From Cognataquiflexum rubidum (GTDB lineage Bacteria; Bacteroidota; Bacteroidia; Cytophagales; Cyclobacteriaceae): a DNA stretch of 64,000 bases. Position 1 is the stretch's first letter, and each line of letters starts with the position of its first letter. The notes under the pieces are model-generated. The model ran no database searches. It worked only from the letters and a program-made list of their open reading frames with translations, and had not been told where the DNA came from. Location of the stretch: contig NZ_JAKZAL010000011.1 of NCBI RefSeq assembly GCF_022538115.1, positions 62,001-126,000 of the forward strand, in the 5' to 3' direction. This document shows positions 26,253 to 33,015 of this stretch, piece by piece. The position numbers were made by a program, and so were the translations under genes.

Positions 26253-26666
26253 TCAAGCCCCTCCCAATTTTAAAACATCTCCGAACTCTTCTGCTGTAAT
26301 GACAGTAACCTTTGGAAATTTCAATTTTTTAAGCACTTTAAAATCCGCATCATGTGTGACCAAATAATTAGCACCACACGCTAAAGCACAATCTGTAAAC
26401 TTATTGTCATTAGCATCTTTTATGAGATTCCATCTAAAGTAAATATCTACCTTTTCAACATTTCCCAACTCCATCAGAACTTTTAATGTAGCTTGAGCAG
26501 GCTCCAGACCCATATGAAACCCTATAATTTCCTCATATTCTGATAAAATCTCATTGGTCAGACACAATTAGAATTTACCTGACATTAAATCCTCAAAAAT
26601 CCAATGAAAGGGTGATTTTCTAGAGATAGCAACCAAAAAAATGTTAGTATCAATGACTACTTTCAT
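26253..26666 (-). pseudogene. PIN-domain toxin, interrupted by a nonsense codon
   Basis: Read from the ATG at 26666, the frame begins MKVVIDTNIFLVAISRKSPF, the classic PIN opening with the first catalytic Asp (D6). A TAA at 26570-26568 (codon 33) stops it, and the same frame then continues LCLTNEILSEYEEI and later acidic PIN residues (DANDNKFTDCALA, THDADF) to 26253. A single-base change would restore about 137 residues, the normal size for this toxin family. The downstream part alone, from a TTG, would lack the first catalytic Asp. It lies two bases after its probable antitoxin gene. Confidence 0.85.
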
Positions 26667-26668
26667 CC

Positions 26669-26905
26669 TCAAGAGATTTTCTTGGGATAGGTGGTACGCA
26701 TTTTTGTCTTGGATAACTTTATAGCATCCTCATCGGTCCAACCCTTTTCCTCCCAAGCCTTATCAGCCAAATCCATAGCTTTTTCAGCAAAATAAGATGA
26801 AATCAACTGTTTGATTTCATTCAGTTCCTGCTCAGAAACATCTTGGGCAAAAAGTGTTAAAAGCTCTCGCTGTAAGTTGGTCAGGGGTGACTCTTCATTA
26901 ACCAT
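26669..26905 (-). CDS. Putative antitoxin paired with the PIN toxin
   Basis: A 78-residue acidic, helical protein (ELLTLFAQDVSEQELNEIKQ then AEKAMDLADKAWEEKGWTDE). It immediately precedes the PIN gene with a two-base gap, the usual antitoxin-toxin order. No DNA-binding motif is evident at the N-terminus. Small proteins of this kind recur upstream of Bacteroidota PIN toxins, so the role is inferred from context and size. The frame is intact although its toxin gene is broken. Confidence 0.65.
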   Translation of the reverse strand: MVNEESPLTNLQRELLTLFAQDVSEQELNEIKQLISSYFAEKAMDLADKAWEEKGWTDEDAIKLSKTKMRTTYPKKIS

Positions 26906-27027
26906 CTTCCTTTACTTTTATTTGAATAGAATTTAATCTCTATCAAATATATCATTTAATATGAATTGGTTCAAGGTTAACCTATAACCAATTATCGCAG
27001 ATTTACCACTCTTTCTACAATTGACAT

Positions 27028-27051
27028 GATCCAAGTCTGAAGACTTGAACC
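27028..27051. repeat. REP-like hairpin type II
   Basis: GATCCAAGTC-TGAA-GACTTGAACC, same orientation as the others, preceded by the shared TTGACAT. It lies just past the stop codon of the lipoprotein gene at 27062. Confidence 0.85.
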
Positions 27052-27061
27052 ATTTAGATTT

Positions 27062-27436
27062 TTAATCTACCTTTTCCGCATCAATCACAAAAACAGCTGG
27101 AAGTCTTATCCCTTGGGTTGTGCAGAAAATTGCTTCGCTATCAAGTTTTTTCCGTATTCGAACCCTCAGCTTCATGTCAGGATCTCCAAATTTATCTCTA
27201 TCCAAATTGAACCCTTCCCGGAAATTAGGATCCATAACATTTTCGTTACCTACCAAATTTTCAAGGCGTACTCTGTCATTTTCGTCAAATTGCAATACGT
27301 TTAACTTACAATCCAAACTCAAACCCAAAGTGGTAACTTCAAATATATCAGAAGGAAGATTGTACTGTTCATCTTCTGGATCAGTACAAGTTGTAAGTAG
27401 AGCTATTGTGATGAATAGTAAGTAGTGCCTTTTCAT
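27062..27436 (-). CDS. Hypothetical lipoprotein
   Basis: A 124-residue protein with a lipoprotein signal (IALLTTC, Cys17). The mature part is acidic at first, then beta-rich (VTTLGLSLDCKLNVLQFDEN, MKLRVRIRKK, RLPAVFVIDAEKV), with two more cysteines (about residues 54 and 104). No family is recognised. It lies between a REP hairpin and the Uma2-like gene in the island. Function unknown. Confidence 0.6.
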   Translation of the reverse strand: MKRHYLLFITIALLTTCTDPEDEQYNLPSDIFEVTTLGLSLDCKLNVLQFDENDRVRLENLVGNENVMDPNFREGFNLDRDKFGDPDMKLRVRIRKKLDSEAIFCTTQGIRLPAVFVIDAEKVD

Positions 27437-27605
27437 GGTGATAAACTTTTTAAAGAAGACGAAGTGAACAGTTCTTTCGTTTCAACTCAGATGTTGTTTT
27501 TTAAAATGGGTGGTCTCAACTTGAATGTCCAAGTTACTTTTTCCAAAACTAAAACAGACAGCACTGAAAAGTAAAAGTCTCCTTTATTTTCAATATTTTT
27601 ACTTT

Positions 27606-28214
27606 ATGGAAAAGGGAGAGGTGAAAAACAGAGTTGAAGAACCATCGGCAGAGTATGGAAAATATACCTATGCAGATTATTTGACTTGGCAGATGGACGA
27701 AATGGTTGAGCTGATCAAAGGCAAAATATTCAAACAAGTAGCTGCACCGAGAAGAATTCATCAAGAGGTGTCGGGGAAAATTTTCAATAAGCTTTATAAC
27801 TTTTTGGAAAAGCATCCTTGTAAGGTTTATGTAGCTCCATTTGATGTACGCTTGCCGGTCAGATCCAAAAAACATGAAGACATTGACACAGTTGTTCAAC
27901 CTGATATCTGTGTGATTTGTGATCCCGGGAAATTGGATGAACTTGGATGTGTGGGTGCTCCGGATTTGATCATAGAAATCCTTTCACCTGGAAACAACAA
28001 AAAGGAACTTCAAAACAAATATGAAGTGTATGAAGAATCTGGCGTGAAGGAATATTGGGTGATTCATCCCAATGAATGTACTTTGATTGTCAATTCGTTG
28101 GTAAAAGGAAAATACAATGCATCAAGGATTTTTACTCATGGAGATAAAGTAGTCTCGTTGGCAGTCGAAGGATTTGTTTTGGATCTTGAAGAAGTTTTTG
28201 AAGGAATGATGTAA
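27606..28214 (+). CDS. Uma2-family (DUF820) nuclease-like protein, paralogue A
   Basis: A 202-residue PD-(D/E)XK-fold protein starting at the ATG at 27606 (MEKGEVKNRVEEP). A reading from 27525 adds 27 residues without conservation. The family core is clear: VVQPDICVICDPGKLD, GAPDLIIEILSPGN and KYEVYEESGVKEYWVI, which supply the PD and E-x-K-like residues. Uma2 proteins are abundant in cyanobacteria and Bacteroidota; a nuclease role is inferred from fold only. A close paralogue lies at 36062. Confidence 0.85.
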   Translation: MEKGEVKNRVEEPSAEYGKYTYADYLTWQMDEMVELIKGKIFKQVAAPRRIHQEVSGKIFNKLYNFLEKHPCKVYVAPFDVRLPVRSKKHEDIDTVVQPDICVICDPGKLDELGCVGAPDLIIEILSPGNNKKELQNKYEVYEESGVKEYWVIHPNECTLIVNSLVKGKYNASRIFTHGDKVVSLAVEGFVLDLEEVFEGMM

Positions 28215-28331
28215 TCATAGGTTCAAACTTTAAGACATTCATTAATTCGGTATTATCCTAAAATCATACAAAGATTACCATAGAGGTTTTGCGCTACTTT
28301 GTGCAAAATGATTGCTCGCTATCAACTTGAA

Positions 28332-28439
28332 TTAATCAATTTTCCTCAAAAAACTCCTCAAATCCATCTGCTGAATACCTTTAAAAATATTCCCTTCAAA
28401 CCTGTCCATGGTGATGACGGTCTTTGGGTCAAAAAGCTT
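28332..28439 (-). pseudogene. Gene-end remnant, long copy
   Basis: Thirty-five codons in one open frame, KLFDPKTVITMDRFEGNIFK then GIQQMDLRSFLRKID-stop. The upstream part is missing; sequence homology to coding stops at a degenerate REP copy. The pattern could be the tail of a PIN-like or other toxin, but I cannot identify it. A shorter relative is at 26076. Confidence 0.55.
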
Positions 28440-28459
28440 TCTAAAGACTGTTTTGACAT

Positions 28460-28483
28460 GGTCCAAGTCTGAAGACTTGAACC
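28460..28483. repeat. REP-like hairpin type II
   Basis: GGTCCAAGTC-TGAA-GACTTGAACC, preceded by TTGACAT and a decayed type I (TCTAAAGACTGT). The truncated dnaE fragment begins three bases downstream. Confidence 0.88.
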
Positions 28484-28486
28484 AAA

Positions 28487-28606
28487 TATCCCTTCAAAGG
28501 CAGGGCAATCTACCTGATCAAAGGCAAAGTCACTCAGGAGTTTGACTTCTACAGCATCGAAGTCAGCAGCTGTGAAAGGATGGAATACTGGAATGCGGGG
28601 GAATAA
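28487..28606 (+). pseudogene. Truncated 3' end of a dnaE-like gene, copy 2
   Basis: Thirty-nine codons plus stop: YPFKGRAIYLIKGKVTQEFD then FYSIEVSSCERMEYWNAGE. It matches the last residues of the DnaE2-like protein at 19327 with only three amino-acid changes (H/Y, G/A, D/E), while many third-codon positions differ. It therefore derives from a once-functional diverged dnaE homologue. The dnaE terminator hairpin follows. Confidence 0.92.
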
Positions 28607-28660
28607 ACCTTTGAGGTTTTTTAACCTCGAAGGTTTCTAAGAATTAAATAACAAGAATTT

Positions 28661-28960
28661 TCAAACCTTTTCAAACTTCTTCAATTTTGGACTATTGCGG
28701 TTATATTCTTTTACAGCCAAGGCCATATCGTATTTATTCTGCATTCTGGTCCATAGATCAGCACTCCCTCCAAATACAGCCTGTATCCGAAGCGCGACAT
28801 TTGGCGTAATGCCACTCTTTTCATTAATTATCTTGGACACTGTTAGCCGTGATACTTGCAAAAGTTCCGCCACCTCTCCTACTTTAAGTTTATTCGGCCT
28901 AATTACCTCTTCCAGGAAGATCTTTCCTGGATGGATATATGTATCAATATGTCTATCCAT
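28661..28960 (-). CDS. higA: HigA-family antitoxin
   Basis: A 99-residue XRE-type antitoxin of the HigA addiction-module family. It begins with IHPGKIFLEEVIRP, followed by a helix-turn-helix (VGEVAELLQVSRLTVSKIINEKSGITPNVALRIQ, residues about 27-60) and GGSADLWTRMQNKYD. It should repress its own operon and bind HigB. It lies ten bases after the frameshifted higB, in the usual toxin-first order. Its last 32 codons are duplicated at 24478. Confidence 0.92.
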   Translation of the reverse strand: MDRHIDTYIHPGKIFLEEVIRPNKLKVGEVAELLQVSRLTVSKIINEKSGITPNVALRIQAVFGGSADLWTRMQNKYDMALAVKEYNRNSPKLKKFEKV

Positions 28961-28970
28961 TTTTTCTGTT

Positions 28971-29262
28971 TTAATGATAATCTTCTAAATCTATATCGTA
29001 TGCAGCTGCAGTATTGTTGTCAAAATTAAAAGTAATCCTCCAATTTCCAGAAACTTCCAGTGACCAGTCTCCCTTTTCTATTCCCTTTTAAAGGATGTGG
29101 TTTCAAATCCGGAAAAGGGTACAAATCGTCAGGTACCTTTTCTAAATTGTCTATAATATCCAAAATCATTTCAATTTTCCTTACCATTGTCGATGGGATT
29201 TTGCTCCTGTCGCCTTTGGTCCAGTAATTCTTCAGGGCTTTGTGCTTGATGCTTTTTATCAT
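28971..29262 (-). pseudogene. higB: higB toxin, frameshifted
   Basis: Starts normally from the ATG at 29262 (MIKSIKHKALKNYWTKGD) and matches HigB up to HPLKGNRKG. The frame then shifts: the residual frame reads RLVTGSFWKLEDYF-stop. The +1-shifted frame carries the expected tail DWSLEVSGNWRITFNFDNN, then AYDIDLEDYH and stop at 28971. An extra G in the AAAAGGGAGAC run explains it; the total length is 292 bases, one more than 97 codons. The conserved C-terminal RNase residues are lost, so the toxin is probably inactive. Confidence 0.9.
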
Positions 29263-29352
29263 AAGCCATATGTATAGTGTGAATATACATTTTTCAATTT
29301 ATTTTGACAAAGGCCTTCAGCAGGTAAACTTAGACTTGGACCATGTGAGTTC

Positions 29353-29376
29353 GGTCCAAGTCTGAAGACTTGAACC
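29353..29376. repeat. REP-like hairpin type II
   Basis: GGTCCAAGTC-TGAA-GACTTGAACC, the last copy seen, next to the terminator of membrane paralogue B. The usual TTGACAT leader is absent here. Confidence 0.85.
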
Positions 29377-29396
29377 ATTGGTTCAGCCAAAAAATA

Positions 29397-29420
29397 AAGG
29401 CCCGAATTGATTCGGACCTT
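29397..29420 (-). terminator. Terminator of membrane paralogue B
   Basis: AAGGCCCGAA and TTCGGACCTT pair with one mismatch; a T-rich run (TTTATTTTTTG) follows on the minus strand. The surrounding sequence is homologous to the terminator region at 22362-22415, showing that the duplicated unit included its 3' flank. Confidence 0.75.
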
Positions 29421-29450
29421 CTCGGTATTGGAGCTTCTGGTAGAATAATA

Positions 29451-29855
29451 TCAATTTTTGAAGTTAATGTAATAGGTACACATACCCATACTTATCAAGA
29501 CGCTCAATAAAACCAATTCCTTTTTTGTCTTATATCGGTAAATGATAAAAAGTACCGCAAAAAACACAAGGAATCCAATATTTACAATTTCGTACCTGAA
29601 TGTTTTGAGAAACAGTACTGCTTCCTGAATAGAAAGCTGCACCATGATGCCCCAATACACAAGAAGACCAACCTTAGGTGTTTCTTGTTCAGAAAAGAAT
29701 CCGGAAATAGCCTTCCAAGCAAAAATCATGATAAAAACTGTAATCCCCAATGAAATTGGCATCCTAGAGATTTTTCCGATACCAAGTAAAAAAGATCCTA
29801 CTAGTAAAAATACTAAATAGGTCAATGTCAGCCACTTTGAATATTTTAAGCTCAT
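29451..29855 (-). CDS. Small four-helix membrane protein, paralogue B
   Basis: A 134-residue hydrophobic protein from the ATG at 29855 (MSLKYSKWLTLTYLVF). Four membrane segments are seen at about residues 9-27, 33-50, 62-82 and 87-106, plus a final hydrophobic stretch ending YYINFKN. It is paralogous to the protein at 22424 along its whole length. The KTKKEL(V/I)LL motif between helices is shared. Function unknown. It marks the right end of the accessory island. Confidence 0.7.
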   Translation of the reverse strand: MSLKYSKWLTLTYLVFLLVGSFLLGIGKISRMPISLGITVFIMIFAWKAISGFFSEQETPKVGLLVYWGIMVQLSIQEAVLFLKTFRYEIVNIGFLVFFAVLFIIYRYKTKKELVLLSVLISMGMCTYYINFKN

Positions 29856-30155
29856 ATTGCTATTTGACCGGGATATTGTCAGGCTAAATCTATTCAAAAA
29901 CTGACTTTAATCCCAAACTTAGTAACATCACTTTTAGCTTAGTCCAAATATATCAGGTTCCTTTTATCCCAACCCCTATTTTGATTTCTCGGAAAAAAAA
30001 TCTAAACCAAGCCATTATACGGAAGATTGTGATGTGACAATCCAAGCCTGTCTAAAGTGGGTGCTAAGACTTTAACCGATCAAATCCTGAAATCGTATTT
30101 ACAACTTTCCCTAAACCGGGTATTTAACGTAATCATACTTACAACTTTTCCACCA

Positions 30156-31010
30156 TCAATTCTCTTCCATAAACTCCCCAATCCATTTGTAAACCTTGCT
30201 TGGGGTGTAGATAAACTGTACGATCATGGGTTTGTGTTTTTTGCCTTTCTGTAGGTGAAAATTGGGTTCAGGGTTTATCTTTCTGTATTCTTCCAAAAAC
30301 CTTTCGGTCGTCTTTTCTATTCCCGGCAAGGTCTTTCCTCCCATCATGATCAGCATAGGAGGATCTTTTTCATCCAAAAAATAAATCGGTGAGGTATCTT
30401 TCCAAATCTGTGGATTGTCAGTAAATGCCCGGAGGTATTGCGTCCCCGGAGCATAATTCATTTCTTTCAAAAACCAATACATATCCAATCCCGCCGCATC
30501 TATCAGAATTGTTCCCTTGATGGGATTTTCCACCCCTAGGGTGTCAAAATATTCATCCCGGACAGAAATCAGACTTGCCAAGTGTCCACCCGCAGAATGC
30601 CCTGATACATAGATCTTGTCAGGACTTCCTCCATAGGTTTTGATATTTTCTTCTGTCCACCTGACTGCCTGTGCTGCGGCTTTGGCCATGTCATGCACCT
30701 GATAGTCCGGGCTGAGCGGGTAATCGATGATGACTGCCACTATTCCTTTCCTTGCCAATCTTGATCCAAGGAAGTTGTAGATTTCCTTTTTTCCTGAGTC
30801 CCAACTTCCGCCATAGATGAAAAGCATTACGTCATTGCTCCCATCGGCATTTTTCGGGGCAAAAACATTCAATTGCTTTTCGGGAAGATTTCCCAAAAAT
30901 CCCTTTTCCATGTAGGTAATATCCTTGCTGCGCTGCACGGCCCTGAAAGAACAGGAAAAAGAGACTATACCAAGAATGATGAAAAGAAGACACTTTTTAA
31001 AGAAATTCAT
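30156..31010 (-). CDS. Alpha/beta-hydrolase esterase, lipoprotein
   Basis: A 284-residue carboxylesterase of the HSL/BD-FAE type from the ATG at 31010; the TTG three codons upstream is less likely. A lipoprotein signal ends VSFSC. The oxyanion motif is FIYGGSWDSGKK, the nucleophile serine is in GHSAGGH (about residue 142), and the Asp and His of the triad are expected near DPPMLIMMGG and KKHKPMI. It should hydrolyse acyl esters at the outer membrane or in the periplasm; the substrate is unknown. Isolated gene. Confidence 0.85.
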   Translation of the reverse strand: MNFFKKCLLFIILGIVSFSCSFRAVQRSKDITYMEKGFLGNLPEKQLNVFAPKNADGSNDVMLFIYGGSWDSGKKEIYNFLGSRLARKGIVAVIIDYPLSPDYQVHDMAKAAAQAVRWTEENIKTYGGSPDKIYVSGHSAGGHLASLISVRDEYFDTLGVENPIKGTILIDAAGLDMYWFLKEMNYAPGTQYLRAFTDNPQIWKDTSPIYFLDEKDPPMLIMMGGKTLPGIEKTTERFLEEYRKINPEPNFHLQKGKKHKPMIVQFIYTPSKVYKWIGEFMEEN

Positions 31011-31019
31011 AAAATGCAA

Positions 31020-31362
31020 ATGGGTTGATTCCGGAAAGATAACAAAGATCAGACTTCAGGGTTTAAAATTTCGGAAGAAGATGTTTTGCAATCACCGATT
31101 CGGGCAAAGTCCGAAATTAATTTGGATTGATGTGATCTAAACATTAATTCTGAGTCCTTTTATTTGATCAAACTATTATTTCTCGATATTATATTTTGTT
31201 TATACTTTTTCTAATGTTAATTTTCACCAGATTCAGGAAACAATATCAGGTTTTAATCACCTTTTACCTGATAAACTGAGTCTTTTACCCCTACCATATC
31301 GATCAAGCCCTAGAAAGGATATGGCGTATTTATCTTCACTGAAAGGCTAATACTACAGCAAA
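31020..31362. other. Gene-free gap
   Basis: AT-rich spacer between divergent genes (esterase and the first NAD(P)-binding paralogue). No open frame of note, hairpin or repeat was seen; it presumably holds both promoters. Confidence 0.5.
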
Positions 31363-31977
31363 ATGAAAATAGGCATATTAGGCGCCACCAAACTGGCTGC
31401 CGCATTGGGCAATAAATTCCTTTCTTCGGACACAAGTGTCATTTTTGGTGTAAGGGAAAATTTCGAAGCAAAGGATATCGAATGGAAAATCCTCAGCAGA
31501 CATGCTGATAAAGTCTTTGGCTTTAAGGAGGCGGTGCTTCGCTCAGATTATCTTCTGATATGTTGTGACAATGAACACCTTGTCCAACTATGTGAATGCC
31601 TTTCAGAATCAGATCTTCAAAACAAAACTGTCATTGATTGTACCAATGCTTCCTTCGGCAATGAATACGACTGCAATTACTTTCTGATCCAGCATTTTTT
31701 GGGAGGTAAAAACATCTATAAAGCGTTCAATAACCTGGGTTTAGACTATCCCAATTCGGATATCTTAGGTCTCATCAAAGAAACCTACTATTGTGGTGAA
31801 GAGGGGCCTGAAAAGTTGAAAGTCAAAAGACTGATCGAAAAATCGGGGTTCCGCGCCATCGATACAGGTTCTTCCCAAAGCGCATTTTTATTGGAGGCAT
31901 TTTTTCATTTGAGCAAAAAAATAGCGGCCAATAAAAAAGAAAAAACAGAATACCACTTCAAGCTAATTTCTGTGTAA
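31363..31977 (+). CDS. NAD(P)-binding oxidoreductase-like protein, tandem copy 1
   Basis: A 204-residue Rossmann-fold protein with MKIGILGATKLAAALGNK (GxGxxx dinucleotide motif) at the N-terminus. A conserved YLLICCDNEHL block, DCTNASFG and a KAFNNLGLDYP motif follow. The layout resembles the F420-dependent NADP oxidoreductase/NpdG-like family (PF03807), whose members often use ordinary NADP in organisms lacking F420. The ketone or flavin substrate is unknown. It is tandem with an equally long paralogue at 32271. Confidence 0.7.
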   Translation: MKIGILGATKLAAALGNKFLSSDTSVIFGVRENFEAKDIEWKILSRHADKVFGFKEAVLRSDYLLICCDNEHLVQLCECLSESDLQNKTVIDCTNASFGNEYDCNYFLIQHFLGGKNIYKAFNNLGLDYPNSDILGLIKETYYCGEEGPEKLKVKRLIEKSGFRAIDTGSSQSAFLLEAFFHLSKKIAANKKEKTEYHFKLISV

Positions 31978-32270
31978 CTGCTCATTATCCGCCGGATTTT
32001 AACTCCGAAAATGGTGTTTTTTCCAAAAACTGAAAATTTTTTTTCTACCCAAAAAGCCCTTCTCATTTTGTTATTTGGCAGTCGTGATTACTAATTTGCA
32101 TTTCATTTTTTCGCCAAATTTTTATCAAAAAATAATTTTGAGTTAGAAACCTAATTATCTATATTTCAATCCCTTCCGAATACAATTAGACTCTACTCGC
32201 AACTCAGAAGGTATAAATTATCATCCACCAATTGGCTTTTTCACCCAAAAGTCAAGCATTTAAAAAGGAT

Positions 32271-32885
32271 ATGAAAATAGGAATCTTAGGAGGAACAAAG
32301 CTTGCCTCCTCACTCGGCAACAAAATGCTCGCCATGAACCAAACAGTGGTTTTTGGGGTACGTGAAGACTTCGTGACGAAAGAGATCGAATGGAAAATTC
32401 TCAATATGTATTTGGATAAAATTTTCAGTTATGAGACTGCCATCGAAATGTCAGATGTGCTTCTGATCTGCTGCGAAAACGAGCACCTACCGAAAGTCTG
32501 TAATAGCCTGGCCGTTTCGGACTTAAAAAACAAAATCATCATCGACTGCACAAACGGTGCTTACACGGCAGAATTTTCCTGCAATACTACACTGATCAAC
32601 AAAAGCATCGGTCAAAACAAACTCTTCAAGGCGTTCAATAACCTTGGAATCGACTATCCAAAATCTGATCCTATGGGTTTGGTGAAAGAAACCTATTATT
32701 GTGGACCTGATTCTGCGGAAAAGCTGAGTGTCAAAAAAATCATTGAATGGGTAGGCTTCAGACCTGTAGATGCGGGAGAAATCGAGAATGCCATGCTGCT
32801 AGAAGCATTCTACCATCTGAGAAAGACCATTTCTTTCCAAAGACCCGAAAAAATGGATTATCACTTCAAATTGATAGCGGTATAG
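32271..32885 (+). CDS. NAD(P)-binding oxidoreductase-like protein, tandem copy 2
   Basis: A 204-residue paralogue of the preceding protein, from the ATG at 32271 (a TTG at 32232 is in frame but lacks support). The Rossmann motif GILGGTKLASSLGNK, the LLICCENEHL block, DCTNGAY, KAFNNLGIDYPKSDPMGLVKE and the YHFKLIAV end are shared. Roughly half or more of the positions are identical by eye. A gap of 293 bases separates the two, so each may have its own promoter. Function unknown. Confidence 0.7.
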   Translation: MKIGILGGTKLASSLGNKMLAMNQTVVFGVREDFVTKEIEWKILNMYLDKIFSYETAIEMSDVLLICCENEHLPKVCNSLAVSDLKNKIIIDCTNGAYTAEFSCNTTLINKSIGQNKLFKAFNNLGIDYPKSDPMGLVKETYYCGPDSAEKLSVKKIIEWVGFRPVDAGEIENAMLLEAFYHLRKTISFQRPEKMDYHFKLIAV

Positions 32886-33015
32886 AAAAAAATTTACTCG
32901 AAGCGACTTCAAATTTAATTTCTAAGAGGTTGTAAATCAACCCAAAAGTTTGCTATTACCTTTTTTTAACTATTTTTAGGTTTATCAAATTTTTCAAAAC
33001 CAATCGGAACAATCA

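Noticed and set aside
26253-26567. Intact small PIN toxin starting at a TTG
   Set aside because: It lacks the first catalytic Asp and hydrophobic strand, which are present in the same frame upstream of the stop; a nonsense mutation explains it better.
29026-29262. Complete 78-residue toxin
   Set aside because: The last 16 residues are out of frame; the conserved HigB tail lies in the neighbouring frame.
24303-29376. REP hairpins read as a CRISPR or attachment-site array
   Set aside because: Copies are hundreds to over a thousand bases apart with genes between, and each is a hairpin linked to a RAYT.
31363-32885. F420-dependent enzymes
   Set aside because: The organism type is not known to make F420; only the NAD(P)-binding fold can be supported.
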